A stretch of DNA of 64,000 nt. Origin: Pseudanabaena sp. Its GTDB lineage: Bacteria > Cyanobacteriota > Cyanobacteriia > Pseudanabaenales > Pseudanabaenaceae. The DNA is taken from assembly GCA_003249035.1 (NCBI GenBank), contig QBMK01000010.1:43707-107706 (forward strand). The letters are read 5' to 3'. Numbering within the stretch: the first letter of the stretch is position 1; every line of letters begins with the position of its first letter. Of this stretch, positions 63,115 through 64,000 are shown one piece after another. The translations under genes were made by a program, and so were the position numbers. Below the pieces are notes generated by a model. The model had not been told where the DNA came from and did not search any database. It saw only the letters and a program-made list of their open reading frames with translations.

Positions 63115-64000
63115 ATGACTAAAAAGCCCAATCATAAGCAACACACAGGACATGATAAACACGCTGGACACAGCCCTGCTATGTTCAAACGGCGTTTCTT
63201 TATTTGCCTAGCACTCACCCTACCAGTCCTCTATTTCGCGCCATCGTTTCAGGAGTGGTTTAATTATCAAGCAATCCAGTTTACTGGTTCAAATTGGGTC
63301 ACGCCCATTCTCTCCACAGTTATTTATTTCTATGGCGGCTTGGTTTTTCTGAAGGGGGCTTACCGCGAAATCCGCAGCAAAATTGGCATGATGACGCTGG
63401 TTGCCCTTGCGATCACCGTAGCATTTGTCTACAGCGTGGCAGTGTCTCTGGGATTAGAAGGAAATTCCTTTTACTGGGAACTGGCAACCCTAGTCGTTAT
63501 TATGTTGCTCGGTCACTGGATTGAAATGGCTTCGGTGCAAGGAGCCAGTCGCGCTTTAGAACATCTCGCCAACCTAGTGCCGTCCGTCGCTCACAAAAAG
63601 ATCAATGGGCAGGGCAATGGACAGATCGAAGATGTACCTGTGAGTGAATTAGTGGAATCAGATCAGATTCTCATTCGTCCAGGTGAACAAATCCCCATTG
63701 ATGGTGAAGTTATCGACGGAAAATCTAGCGTCAACGAAGCTTTTTTAACGGGAGAATCGCGCCCAGTGGTCAAAAAAGCCAGTGATGAAGTTGTCGCTGG
63801 ATCGGTGAATGGAGAGGGTGCTTTGACCATCAAAGTCACTCGCACTGGGAATGAAACAACTCTGAGCCAGATTATGCGACTGGTGAAGGAAGCGCAGGCA
63901 TCTAAAAGTCAATATCAAAACCAAGCCGATCGACTGGCTGGTTGGCTAACTTATACAGCGATCGCCGTTTCTACACTGACGTTCATTGTGTGGCTATCGG
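63115..64000 (+). CDS. copB: CopB-type copper P1B ATPase, 5' part (cut by window end)
   Basis: 295 codons are seen from ATG 63115 to the window edge. The N-terminus is His-rich (NHKQHTGHDKHAGHS) with no CxxC HMA domain, a mark of the P1B-3 / CopB group that exports Cu. TM segments follow (FICLALTLPVLYFAP; ILSTVIYFYGGLVF; TLVALAITVAFVYSVAV; LATLVVIMLLGHWIEM) and TGES at 212-215 in the actuator domain. The phosphorylation and CPx motifs lie beyond the window. It forms a copper unit with the chaperone and the Met-rich cytochrome. Confidence 0.9.
   Translation, partial: MTKKPNHKQHTGHDKHAGHSPAMFKRRFFICLALTLPVLYFAPSFQEWFNYQAIQFTGSNWVTPILSTVIYFYGGLVFLKGAYREIRSKIGMMTLVALAITVAFVYSVAVSLGLEGNSFYWELATLVVIMLLGHWIEMASVQGASRALEHLANLVPSVAHKKINGQGNGQIEDVPVSELVESDQILIRPGEQIPIDGEVIDGKSSVNEAFLTGESRPVVKKASDEVVAGSVNGEGALTIKVTRTGNETTLSQIMRLVKEAQASKSQYQNQADRLAGWLTYTAIAVSTLTFIVWLS

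Overview
The window comes from a cyanobacterium. The octamer GCGATCGC (HIP1) recurs throughout, there is a high-light-inducible (Hli) protein, a flavodoxin and a DUF3181 protein, and many products look cyanobacterial. A filamentous, Pseudanabaena-like organism is plausible, but the sequence alone does not prove it. No rRNA, tRNA or CRISPR array was recognised.

Layout. (1) 1-7.9 kb: an integrase-family gene with an unclear 5' end, a large protein with a helicase-associated domain, a ~207-bp inverted-repeat element, then on the minus strand a P2-type cation ATPase and a DUF389 membrane protein. (2) 7.9-13.3 kb, minus strand: a GH65 phosphorylase fused to beta-phosphoglucomutase, one base downstream of a divergent sucrose synthase-like glycosyltransferase. 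(3) 14.5-21.5 kb, minus strand: a complete nine-gene N-type (Na+-type) F1Fo-ATPase operon in the order R-B-E-F-A-G-D-C-Q, a circular permutation of the usual D-C-Q-R-B-E-F-A-G. (4) 21.7-25.4 kb, plus strand: small stress-type proteins (DUF302, Hli, DUF1269-like, Dps, PRC-barrel). (5) 25.4-51 kb, all plus strand and mostly tightly spaced: phosphoketolase, DUF3181, a baeRF-like protein, a ribosome hibernation factor, Rpe, class I aldolase, a Shb17-like histidine phosphatase, Tpi, Pgi, a second GH65-HAD fusion, transaldolase, phosphoglucomutase, a stress protein, glycogen phosphorylase, slipin, debranching enzyme, acetate kinase and a proton P-ATPase. (6) 51-53.6 kb: small membrane proteins, a frameshifted IS4-type element and a duplicated segment carrying a metal chaperone. 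(7) 53.8-58.0 kb: pstSCAB phosphate transport. (8) 58.0-64 kb: a second proton P-ATPase, a Met/Gly-rich cytochrome c, a SpoIIAA-like protein, a second copy of the chaperone, flavodoxin and the start of a CopB-type copper ATPase.

How it fits together (inference). The 25-51 kb block encodes a route from glycogen or a disaccharide to glucose phosphates, then through phosphoketolase and a non-oxidative carbon rearrangement to acetyl phosphate, acetate and ATP. No NAD(P)-dependent step is encoded in the block. Together with ATP-driven Na+ and H+ pumps, Dps and a ribosome hibernation factor, it reads as a dark/anoxic or low-energy survival island. A conserved ~120-bp regulatory block lies upstream of the sucrose synthase-like gene and of the N-ATPase operon. 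Degraded relatives lie upstream of the PRC-barrel gene and of the second proton ATPase, which suggests common control.
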